NCBI RefSeq assembly: GCF_017874215.1
Contig: NZ_JAGGLB010000005.1
Span: 186,001 to 250,000 of the forward strand
Source of the DNA: Paenibacillus eucommiae
GTDB lineage: Bacteria > Bacillota > Bacilli > Paenibacillales > NBRC-103111
Direction: 5' to 3'
Length of the DNA: 64,000 nucleotides
Shown here: positions 55,715 through 63,390 of the stretch, piece after piece
Layout: the number at the start of each line of letters is the position of its first letter
How positions within the stretch are numbered: the first letter of the stretch is position 1
Translations under genes and position numbers: made by a program
Notes under the pieces: generated by a model
Databases searched by the model: none
What the model saw: only the letters and a program-made list of their open reading frames with translations
Told to the model about the DNA's origin: nothing

Positions 55715-57046
55715 ATGTCAATGGAATCAAAAACAACGATACATACGCTGTTACTGCAGCATTTCAACAGCGGGGCTGGTGCTGCAGGCTATTTAAGAGG
55801 GAAAATTCCCGGCTTATCTCAACAATTGGCCCGTTTTTTTGCCAGCCGCTCGGATATAGACAGATTGCAGCAGGCTGAGCTTTTGAGTGAACGGATTTTA
55901 GCTTTGACAGACTTTGCAGATATGATTCCCCTGCGCTCAGCGGTGGCTACACTAGAAATCAAGCGGCTGATTGCCTACAAAAAACAAACCGATCACACGG
56001 CACACACGTTGTATTTGTTTTTGCTTGGAATCTGGGTCTATGATCATGTCAGTGAAATACGCCAAGCCGTCGATGCTTCGATTCATAGCAGCAAACCGGT
56101 AAAAATGTTTCTTTTTCAATGGACCTTTGCCTCTTTGCTTCATGATGTTGGTTATTTATATTATGATTTCGAGGAAGGTCAGAACGCTTCGTCTTGGAGC
56201 TTGTATGATGAGATGCTTTCGATCAATTATTTTCAACGGTATGCTGGTGAGTTAAGTGAAGAGGCTGCAGAAGCGTTACAAGAATCCTGGAAAGTATTTG
56301 CCAAACGGTACGAGCTGCCGATACATGGGGAGCAGCAGAGCTCGGGACAGTTGATTAAAGCTTTGGATCACATACCTTGGCTGGCAGAGCTGCTTCCTTC
56401 TTATCATACGGGTTTAGAGACTATGAATGTTAGTGGCGGTTTTAGCGGCAATTCGAACAGCAGTTCAGAGAGCGATTCAAAGAGCAATACCGGTAGTCTA
56501 GGCTCAGGCTTGCCAGAGTTTGCGTATCAAATGGCTTCGTCGGGCTATGACGGTCATCCTGTCGTTGATCATGGTGTGGCAAGCGGATTGATTTTATTAA
56601 AATATACTTCAATCTGGTATTGGCTCAGCAAGCATGCTTCTGAAACGCATCCTCAGTTGCATGAAGAACTGAATGCCCGTTTCCATTACTTCCCTCATGT
56701 GCTGGAGAAGCATGTAATTCCCGCCTGCAAAGCTGTAGCCTACCATAATATGCCTGGGGTCAAGTTTCAGCTGGAGCAGGAGCCTTTGCTCTATCTGGCT
56801 GTGCTTTGTGACGAGATGCAGATTTGGGACCGCTTCTTGTCGGGATCTGAGCATATCGACAATTGGAGAACGATCAAGCCTTGTATGGCTGAGGACATCG
56901 AGGCTGAATTGATCTATGGGGAAACAGGTGCTTCGTTGCTCCATCTTATGGCCTCAGCGGCGCATTACGATAAATTGCTTGGCAATTTGGAGAAGCGGGT
57001 AGGGGATTGGAGCCGTTTTGTGCAGCTTTCAAGGCTGGATAGTTGA
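55715..57046 (+). CDS. HD-domain phosphohydrolase-like protein
   Basis: The ATG at 55715 gives 443 residues and follows GGGAGC by 11 bases. The same frame is open upstream through the minisatellite to a GTG at 55574 (490 residues), which would add a repetitive Gln-Ala-Arg-Gly-Lys tail. HD superfamily marks are a His cluster (DHTAHTLYLF) near residue 95, LLHDVGYLYYD with His143-Asp144, and VVDHGVASGL near 280, the usual third metal-binding region. A later AYHN fits a final His. HD enzymes hydrolyse nucleotides or cyclic nucleotides. Residues 235-270 are a Ser/Gly/Asn-rich linker. It is last in the operon; its stop adjoins the inverted repeat copy. Confidence 0.75.
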   Translation: MSMESKTTIHTLLLQHFNSGAGAAGYLRGKIPGLSQQLARFFASRSDIDRLQQAELLSERILALTDFADMIPLRSAVATLEIKRLIAYKKQTDHTAHTLYLFLLGIWVYDHVSEIRQAVDASIHSSKPVKMFLFQWTFASLLHDVGYLYYDFEEGQNASSWSLYDEMLSINYFQRYAGELSEEAAEALQESWKVFAKRYELPIHGEQQSSGQLIKALDHIPWLAELLPSYHTGLETMNVSGGFSGNSNSSSESDSKSNTGSLGSGLPEFAYQMASSGYDGHPVVDHGVASGLILLKYTSIWYWLSKHASETHPQLHEELNARFHYFPHVLEKHVIPACKAVAYHNMPGVKFQLEQEPLLYLAVLCDEMQIWDRFLSGSEHIDNWRTIKPCMAEDIEAELIYGETGASLLHLMASAAHYDKLLGNLEKRVGDWSRFVQLSRLDS

Positions 57047-57310
57047 GAAGGAAGCTTTGTGGCGTTCCTTTGAGGAGCGTGTTCGTGACGTATGTGCGTT
57101 ACGAGAGGAAATGGCTGTGGACTCCAGCCACTGTTAAAGATTTGTTCCCTTCAATAGAATGGATGAGGAGGTAGGAACGAATCTTTAAAGGCGGGCGCTC
57201 ACGCTCTTCCACCCACAACCATTTCCTCTTCTCAGCTACAATCGAACGAACACCAAGCTCAAACGGGCAGCCCACAAGGATTTCTCTTAGTTGGAGGAGA
57301 TTTCCTGACG
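57047..57310 (-). repeat. Intergenic repeat element, copy 2 (inverted)
   Basis: This is the reverse complement of the 49503-49835 element, beginning directly after the HD gene's stop. The inner inverted repeat is kept with one change (AGATTTGTTCC against GGAACGAATCT), as is the CCTCCTCAT spacer. It also carries an extra internal near-repeat (GGAAATGGTTGTGG on the opposite strand). Nothing gene-like is visible in this gap. Confidence 0.8.
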
Positions 57311-57381
57311 GGCTCGGGCGTTGTGGATGAACGCTCAATTCGGGGGAGGCGGGCCGCCGCTGCTTGTCCTCCTCTAACCAT

Positions 57382-58536
57382 TCACTTTATCTGGATGTCA
57401 TGGGTGCTTGCATCATCAGCAGCAAAGTTCAGCAGTCGTGAGCCTTCCTCGGACAGTGCATGGATCTCCTGTTGGGACAAAGGCTCGAAAGGCTCGATGA
57501 TGAGCGTGGCGCTGCTGCGTTGCCGCTCGATTCTCCAGATTCCTCGGACAAAGCCGTCGACGAGGATGGTCGCCCGGATGATGCCATTTATGGTGAAGAC
57601 CAGCGGGCGGTAAGCTTCGGCGATGATGCGGGTACGGTCAGCGTATGACAGCAGCATGTTGTCGAATTCGGACAGAAAGCGCGGCGGCGCCGGAGTGTCG
57701 GGGTCAGGCAGCGGTGCGTCCGGTAGGTCGAACAGCTCGCTGCCCTGCTCGTCACGGAAGGTGCGCAGGCGCGACCGGAGCCTCTCGGTGACTTCACGCA
57801 ATCTGGTCAGGCCTGACCAGACCTGCATGTCCTTGACGGTAGCCGGGCCGAACGCGGCCAGATAGCGCAAGATCATCTCATCCGGCGATGAGTCGGATGA
57901 GATGGGCTTGCCGAGCCAAGCCTCGGCTGAGGTGTGGCTTGCTTGCCCGCTGCAGCCCCAGAGGCCGCGCGGAGGCACTTGAATGAGCGGTACGAGAGTG
58001 CGTACCGCGCCCGCAAGGGCCGCCGGTTCACGGTCGGGCCATTGCTCGCGCAGCAGATTGCCGAGCTCGCTGAACGTGAGCGGCTGCTCCTCCACTAACG
58101 CACGGCCAGCGGCTGCGAGTGCCTCTGTGTCTACTTCGGCGAGGCTTTTGCCGAAGCTGCTCTTCAGTCCGCGGTCCAGAACGGACTGAAGGATGGGCCG
58201 AAGCGCCAGACTGTCACTGGCGGTGACCAGGTGGATGGTTGAGCGCATTAAGGCGATGCGTACTACCTGCCGGTCTTTGATTAGCTGAGCCAAATCATCA
58301 TGGTGGAAGCCAGCCAGGCGTGTCCATAAGCCGATATAGGGAGGCGTAGGGGCTTGGGCTTGAAGGCCAACAAGATGGTCGATGGCATTGAGAACTGACA
58401 TGTTTGAACGGCTAAGCAAAAGCTGCCGCTCTAGTAAAGCGCGTCCCAGAGCTCTAGGTCCAAGCACAATGTCCTTCTGGCCGCAAGCTCCCGCAGAGGT
58501 GTCTCCTGAAGGTATCGGTACTCCCATATTGGACAT
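57382..58536 (-). CDS. Winged-helix AlkX/AlkZ-like (HTH_42) DNA-binding protein
   Basis: The product has 384 residues. The HTH_42 family of winged-helix proteins includes DNA glycosylases that unhook interstrand crosslinks. Family signs are LVGLQAQAPTPPYIGLWTRL, whose Gln-x-Gln lies in the position of the catalytic QxQ motif, RSTIHLVTASD, RYLAAFGPATVKDMQVWSGL (winged helix) and PRFLSEFDNMLLSYADR. RATILVDGFVRGIW follows. AAAGGAGG precedes the ATG. Glycosylase activity is only inferred from the motif. GC content is higher than that of its neighbours. Confidence 0.75.
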   Translation of the reverse strand: MSNMGVPIPSGDTSAGACGQKDIVLGPRALGRALLERQLLLSRSNMSVLNAIDHLVGLQAQAPTPPYIGLWTRLAGFHHDDLAQLIKDRQVVRIALMRSTIHLVTASDSLALRPILQSVLDRGLKSSFGKSLAEVDTEALAAAGRALVEEQPLTFSELGNLLREQWPDREPAALAGAVRTLVPLIQVPPRGLWGCSGQASHTSAEAWLGKPISSDSSPDEMILRYLAAFGPATVKDMQVWSGLTRLREVTERLRSRLRTFRDEQGSELFDLPDAPLPDPDTPAPPRFLSEFDNMLLSYADRTRIIAEAYRPLVFTINGIIRATILVDGFVRGIWRIERQRSSATLIIEPFEPLSQQEIHALSEEGSRLLNFAADDASTHDIQIK

Positions 58537-58658
58537 GTTGCAACAGCCTCCTTTTTATAGTTCTTTAACGAAATACACACCGCACTCAGTCCGAGAGCAC
58601 AGTGCGACGTTGATGTAATACTTGATGTGTAGCATACCCAAGCGGCAGGAAAGCTCGC

Positions 58659-59618
58659 TTACTGCTTCTTTTGCTTTTTCAAATGGTCGATCTGCCAGGT
58701 CAATTCTTTTTTGATGGAGTTGTTTTTGATCGCTTTTTTGCATTTGGTTACAAGCTCGATATCCTGGCAGGCCAGTCCGATATCCAGCAATAATCCGTCC
58801 CGCATACGGCAGTCGCCCCACTTGATGGATGGATCGGTCTGGTCGGCCAAATCGAACACTTCCTGGAAAAACAAGGGGTCCCATTTCCGACGCATCTGAT
58901 GGCAAAAAGCAGCCACGCATAGCTGGGTTCTCACAGGATTTTTTTCTGTCTCCAGATGAGGCTGGTCCAGGAACAACTGCTTCATATCTTCATAGTTCCA
59001 GGTTTCAGCTACGGGTAAAAGGGCTGCAATTGTATACTTTTCTCCTATTTTCTTATGTTTACATAAGGTTAAGGCTGCTTCCCAACCGTGCTTTTTGCTC
59101 GTTTCGCTGACTAATATTGTTTTGCAGTTCTCAATCTCGTATCTTTCTTTAATAGGTTCTGATTTTTTCAAAATTTCAAGGAAATGTCCGGTATCTGCTT
59201 GTTCTGCGTAGTATTTCAATAATACCCGATATCCAGTATATCTGTTGTCTTCTTCTTTGAAAATATGCAGTACCTTTAGCTGCTCGATGTACGCATAGCT
59301 TGCCTCTATTTGCTGCTGGGAGATCAATTTCTCAATGACGTAAAGCGCCAAATGATTAAAGATAATGTCGTCTTCGACCTGCTTGACAAGCGGCCAGATG
59401 TCGTCCACGGAAGAGGATTCAAACAGCTCGATCAACTTTCTTTCCCAGCTCAAAGAGCTTTCATACTGGTTCTTGGAAATTTTGGATCGATCCTGTGGCA
59501 TAAAGATGCTTGCGTAAAGTGCTTCTAATCTTCCAATAGCTTGGGGTGATTTGTCGTAGTAACCTTCTTTATGGCAGAGATTGATAGCTTCTATACAGCC
59601 AGATAGTTGAGTGTGCAT
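58659..59618 (-). CDS. Helical-repeat protein of unknown function
   Basis: The product has 319 residues, all helical in appearance, with amphipathic helix pairs and many Leu, Lys and Glu residues. Repeated patterns such as ILKKSEPIKERYEIENCKTI and LTLCKHKKIGEKYTIAAL suggest a TPR-like or HEAT-like solenoid, but no consensus TPR can be called. No signal peptide. GGAGA precedes the ATG. It follows the lipoprotein gene by 19 bp and is probably co-transcribed with it. Family not recognised. Confidence 0.6.
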   Translation of the reverse strand: MHTQLSGCIEAINLCHKEGYYDKSPQAIGRLEALYASIFMPQDRSKISKNQYESSLSWERKLIELFESSSVDDIWPLVKQVEDDIIFNHLALYVIEKLISQQQIEASYAYIEQLKVLHIFKEEDNRYTGYRVLLKYYAEQADTGHFLEILKKSEPIKERYEIENCKTILVSETSKKHGWEAALTLCKHKKIGEKYTIAALLPVAETWNYEDMKQLFLDQPHLETEKNPVRTQLCVAAFCHQMRRKWDPLFFQEVFDLADQTDPSIKWGDCRMRDGLLLDIGLACQDIELVTKCKKAIKNNSIKKELTWQIDHLKKQKKQ

Positions 59619-59637
59619 AAGCGAGAAGTCTCCATTT

Positions 59638-60183
59638 CTAACGGTTTGTATAGACGACTGTACCTGCTCCGGAATAACCTGTTATATCTACTCCTGGCAC
59701 TGTGCCATGATACTCATTTGAAATTACGTACCAAATCCGATATCCCAGCCCTGTATCCAGAATCGTGGCATTACCGTCCAAATTCCAGTTATTTTTATAG
59801 GTGATATAGATTTTTTCGATATCTTGCTGGTTGATGACTCCCCAAAACATATGATAGCCTTTGCCCTCAACACGCATCTTATCCAGATTAACCCAATTGT
59901 AGGTTACAGGTTCATCAGCCATTTGTTGCAGCGAAGAACCCGTGATCCATTGCCATCTATCTTTCTTTTCGCGTATGAATCCAGTTCCTATGGGCATGTT
60001 CGGATCTTCCGTTAAATAGAAGGTCAAGGCGGCATTTGGAAGTTCAACTTTGGTTAATAACCCCTTGAAGCTGACTCCGGAGTTGTTCAAAGCTTCCTCT
60101 GGCGAGCTGTATCCTTCCTTTTTGGCGCAGCCTGTGATGACTATCAGCATGATCAATAATATAAATATAAGTTTGTTTTTCAT
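59638..60183 (-). CDS. Small secreted lipoprotein
   Basis: The product has 181 residues. The N-terminus MKNKLIFILLIMLIVITGCA is a lipoprotein signal with the lipobox VITGC, so Cys19 is lipid-modified. The mature region is beta-rich with Trp (RWQWITG, NWNLDG, YRIWYVIS), no known domain recognised. AGGAG precedes the ATG. Probably operonic with the helical-repeat gene downstream. Confidence 0.75.
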   Translation of the reverse strand: MKNKLIFILLIMLIVITGCAKKEGYSSPEEALNNSGVSFKGLLTKVELPNAALTFYLTEDPNMPIGTGFIREKKDRWQWITGSSLQQMADEPVTYNWVNLDKMRVEGKGYHMFWGVINQQDIEKIYITYKNNWNLDGNATILDTGLGYRIWYVISNEYHGTVPGVDITGYSGAGTVVYTNR

Positions 60184-60305
60184 TGCTGTGTGCTCCTAAC
60201 GATTGATTCCAATAATTTCTTTCAATTGCTGAGTGGTAGATTCGTTTATTGTATATACGGTGCTGGTACGTCCGGGTTTCATGAGCGTGCTCTTGGAAAA
60301 AGTGT

Positions 60306-61106
60306 TTAGTTTAATCCTTCCTGGACCAAATTCAAGAAATAATCCTTACGGTCAGGATGACAAGCGATCATATAGGGCTCTGAACTCATTCCAGTGAAGG
60401 GTCTTCCTTCATAATCTATAACTAGGCCACCGGCTTCCTTAACCATCAGCATTCCGGAGTATAAATCTTCACCTTCAGAGTTATATAAAATAATACCATC
60501 CAGATCGCCTTTTGCAAGCATGCACCACTGCAGGGTAGGCGCCCATAAGCGCATCATTCTTTTAGTGTTTAAATCGATATGCTGCCTCAACTTTACTGCG
60601 CGTGCTTCATTCTGCACTTTGTGTCCTTGAATCCAGGCCACCGTAGCTTTTTTGAAGTTACGGTTTTTTTCCATGACTATAGGCTTTAGATTGCAGATCG
60701 TCCCGGCGTTCAAGCTTGAAACAAACAGGCGATCCACCATTGGTTCGTATATAGCGGCTAATACGGGTTCATTCCTATGCATCAGTGTAACGGAGCAAGA
60801 AAAAGCTGGGAATCCAATCGCGAAATTGTTGGTGCCGTCGAGTGGATCTACTAACCAGAGCCAGTCGCTCTGCAGCTGGTTATCTCCCGCTTCTTCAGAT
60901 CTAATCTGATGGCTGGGGAAGATATGCTTTATTTTATTTAAAATGATTTGTTCCGCCAGATGATCTACCTCTGTGACAATATCACCATAGTCATCTTTCT
61001 CTTCATAACTGTCGAGATTATCGAACCGTCCGCGTATGAACCTTCCTGCTTCTAATACGGCTACAATGGAAATTTCCTTAGCTGTTTGGATAACTTTTTC
61101 TTCCAA
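60306..61106 (-). CDS. Inositol-monophosphatase-family phosphatase
   Basis: The product has 266 residues. The metal and substrate motifs are DIVTEVDHLAE, the EE of RSEEAGDN, WLWLVDPLDGTNNFAIGFP and, near the C-terminus, YSGMLMVKEAGGLVID. These are the conserved blocks of the IMPase/CysQ/FBPase-like fold, a Mg-dependent phosphatase. DPLDGT is the classical metal-binding triplet. A TTG start is used, nine bases after AAAGGGG. Substrate could be inositol phosphate or a related sugar phosphate. Confidence 0.92.
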   Translation of the reverse strand: MEEKVIQTAKEISIVAVLEAGRFIRGRFDNLDSYEEKDDYGDIVTEVDHLAEQIILNKIKHIFPSHQIRSEEAGDNQLQSDWLWLVDPLDGTNNFAIGFPAFSCSVTLMHRNEPVLAAIYEPMVDRLFVSSLNAGTICNLKPIVMEKNRNFKKATVAWIQGHKVQNEARAVKLRQHIDLNTKRMMRLWAPTLQWCMLAKGDLDGIILYNSEGEDLYSGMLMVKEAGGLVIDYEGRPFTGMSSEPYMIACHPDRKDYFLNLVQEGLN

Positions 61107-61202
61107 GCGGATGCCCCTTTCCGTAGTTATTTTTCTTAATGTTCAGGGTGAAAAAGCACTAGCAGCAGCCCGCCTTCCCCGAATTGAATGGTTTGCTTCA
61201 CT

Positions 61203-61288
61203 TTAACGATGTTTTTCATCGTTAAAAGTGGATAAATGGCCTCTCGAAGAGGTTAGAAGGGGTTTTTAACGATGAAAAACATCGCTAA
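61203..61288. repeat. Paired TTAACGATG hairpins forming a larger inverted repeat
   Basis: The hairpin at 61203-61225 (T5 loop) and that at 61266-61288 (A5 loop, one change) are reverse complements of each other, so the pair can fold either as two small stems or as one stem of about 25 base pairs. A smaller hairpin (CCTCT-CGA-AGAGG, 61240-61252) sits between them. Related to 48203-48225. It lies between the ABM gene and the inositol-phosphatase gene. Confidence 0.6.
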
Positions 61289-61326
61289 AGCAGCAGCTCT
61301 TCATTCCCAGCGCTTCGCCGCTCTTC

Positions 61327-61629
61327 TTATATCTGGCTTAGGTTAATATCAATATAATGCTCCACTACAGGGAAGGGGTCATAAAAATGGTGCAGAAGCG
61401 CCTTCCACTCCTGGTACTCAGGGGCATTTCTAAACCCGACCAAATGATCTGTGATGGACTGCCATTTCACAAGCAAGAGATATTTGTTTTCTTCTTCCAC
61501 ACACTTTTTTAATTCGTGGCTGATATAGCCCTTCATCTTGATCAGAAGCTTCGAGGCTTGCCGAAAATTGCTTTCAAAATCATTAATGAGACCGGGTTTG
61601 ATTTGCAAAGTGGCCACTTCAAGGATCAT
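61327..61629 (-). CDS. ABM-domain (antibiotic biosynthesis monooxygenase) family protein
   Basis: The start is taken as the ATG at 61629 (100 residues), where ABM proteins begin (MILEVATLQIKPG); a further ATG at 61659 would add ten residues. The single ferredoxin-like ABM domain has SNFRQASKLLIKMKGYISHE and KYLLLVKWQSITDHLVGFR, then YQEWKALLHHFYDP. Members are small dimeric oxygenases or quinol-modifying enzymes; biological role here unknown. Confidence 0.85.
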   Translation of the reverse strand: MILEVATLQIKPGLINDFESNFRQASKLLIKMKGYISHELKKCVEEENKYLLLVKWQSITDHLVGFRNAPEYQEWKALLHHFYDPFPVVEHYIDINLSQI

Positions 61630-61776
61630 ACAGGAGAGCCCCCATTTCTGTTGGTACATATCCTACAGTTTACACTACTTACCAACATTAGGGAATATAA
61701 TCGATTGCTGCTATAGTGAAAATAAGGTTCGGGGTAAGGTAGTTGAAGAAGCTTCGTAGTAAGGAGGGGAGAAAGG

Positions 61777-62266
61777 TTGGAAAATGATATTTTTCAATCC
61801 TTGTTAGGAGAAATCGTTGAGGAAGTGCACGCACTTGATCCAGGATATTCAGGTCATGCAAGTGACGTTTGGCTTGTGAAGACATCTGCGAACGAAGTGA
61901 TAGTCCGGTCTTCTAGACTTAAGGAGGAGCCTGATAATGACTTCTGGTGGGGCTGTAAGTTTTTATTTGGAGTAGATCCCAGGAGTGCTATTTACATCGA
62001 AAAAGCATCTGGGCTGCTAAATAAGATAGCGACCATACCTGCTCACTGAGGCTTATGTGCTGGCTCCACCAGAATTCGATTTTATTGGACTTGAATATGT
62101 TCTTGACGCAGAGTCATCCAAACCATTTATTGAGGGGTATAAAACGGTGCTGACCGTTCCTGATTTATCCTGCGTGAGAAGATCCTATAGATTTTTGTAC
62201 AGAATTATGGGCGTGCAAGGATCCGTTGATTTAGCGAAGTGGTTTGCTCAGCCTGTGTTATTTTAG
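61777..62266 (+). pseudogene. Decayed aminoglycoside-phosphotransferase-like gene
   Basis: A good AAGGAGG site and TTG at 61777 open an N-terminal part (LENDIFQSLLGEIVEE, then VWLVKTSANEVIVRSSRLKE, the ATP-binding strand and Lys-like region of an APH-fold kinase). The frame stops at 62047. A C-terminal part in another frame (FIEGYKTVLTVP, SYRFLYRIMGVQG) runs to 62266. The catalytic HxD loop and about 130 residues between are absent, so this is a deleted and frameshifted gene rather than a single error. Confidence 0.65.
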
Positions 62267-62687
62267 GCCTGCTTTCGTATATAATCTAGGGAATTTTTCA
62301 AATGGTCACAGGTTTCTTTTAGTAGTGTGCCTGCATCATTTAGGGGTTCTACCCAGCCAAAACCATCATCCTTATATCTGGGGAAAACATGCATGTGATA
62401 ATGGGTCAAATCATTAAACACACCGCCATTTTGAATGATGCTAATCCCATCGGGTTTAATGCTGATTTCAAGGCTTTACTAAGAAGTACAGACGCTTTGA
62501 AAATAGCAGACAAGGTTTCTTCGTCGATTTCTTCCAAGTCCAGATAATGCTGTTTAGGAAGGATAAGCGTGTGCCCCGAGTTAAAAGGTTGTATGTCTAA
62601 GACACAGGCGACGTGCTCATCTTCATAAATTAAATGTGCTGCCTCCAACTGATGGGCTATCCTGCAGCCAAGACAATCTATATGCAT
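62263..62687 (-). pseudogene. HIT-family gene broken by a one-base frameshift
   Basis: The N-terminal part (DCLGCRIAHQLEAAHLIYED, then FNSGHTLILPKQHYLDL) is HIT-like, reading from ATG 62687 after CGGAGGG. It loses frame around 62468, at GAAATCAGCATTAAACCC on the minus strand. One base off, the sequence continues KPDGISIIQNGGVFNDL and then HYHMHVFPRY, the HIT triad His-x-His-x-His, to a TAA at 62263-62265. So a complete HIT protein of about 140 residues is present but frameshifted. It could be a sequencing error rather than decay. Confidence 0.75.
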
Positions 62688-62699
62688 ATAGTCCCTCCG

Positions 62700-63320
62700 T
62701 TATTCATTTGGATTCCTTATCGTATGACTCATAAGTCTGGCTATTTCTTTAGCATCTTGATTTTCTTGTTGATTCAACTGGTCTATCACTTTTTGGCGTC
62801 TTTCGATTGGGTGGTGTTGATTTAATTTCCATGCCCCTTCCATTCTGGTAATCTTTATTTCGAAGGCCACGATATGGTTAATGAGGGACTGGTTAAAGGA
62901 AGAATTCATAGGGCTTGTCCAAGGCTCGCTGCGGTCTGCTTCATAGTAATCGACAGTTTGCGCCAAGATGTCCTCTATTTCTTCCTGGTTCTCTATCATA
63001 TTAATTTCTCCGTACACATGCACACTGACATAATTCCAGGTAGGGACTGTGTTTGGCTCCTCGTACCAAGACGGAGAGATATAAGCATGAGGACCGGGGA
63101 AAATAACCAATACACGGTTTTGATCAAGTCCATTCCATTGATTGTTGACCTTAGCCATATGGCCTACTAAGCGGTTTGATTGTTCATCATATAAAAAGGG
63201 AAGGTGTGTAGCAACAGGTTCGCTATTGTTTATGGAGACCAGCATGCCGAAGCTGTTGCTTTTGATGAAGTCATCCAGCTTTTTTTGATCATCGACTCTA
63301 AATTGTTTAGGTATATACAA
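62700..63320 (-). CDS. PaiB-family FMN-binding negative regulator
   Basis: The product has 206 residues. MYIPKQFRVDD at the start, GMLVSINNSEPVATHLPFLY, GHMAKVNNQWNGL and HAYISPSWYEEPNTVPTWNY are conserved PaiB blocks; the last is the flavin/haem-like split-barrel signature. Bacillus PaiB is a negative regulator of sporulation and protease genes. The start is a TTG, about 11 bases after AAAGGACG. The HIT gene follows 12 bp after its stop. Confidence 0.88.
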   Translation of the reverse strand: MYIPKQFRVDDQKKLDDFIKSNSFGMLVSINNSEPVATHLPFLYDEQSNRLVGHMAKVNNQWNGLDQNRVLVIFPGPHAYISPSWYEEPNTVPTWNYVSVHVYGEINMIENQEEIEDILAQTVDYYEADRSEPWTSPMNSSFNQSLINHIVAFEIKITRMEGAWKLNQHHPIERRQKVIDQLNQQENQDAKEIARLMSHTIRNPNE

Positions 63321-63390
63321 GTGTTCACGTCCTTTTTCGTTATGGTAAAATAGAGCTTGTTCGACTAACTAACGTTGGAGGTCAAAGTTC

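Noticed and set aside
50421-57046. Calling the trio a Lamassu or Wadjet system
   Set aside because: The ATPase layout is similar in outline, but I cannot identify LmuA, LmuC or Jet components; the nitrilase and HD partners differ, so naming it would over-claim.
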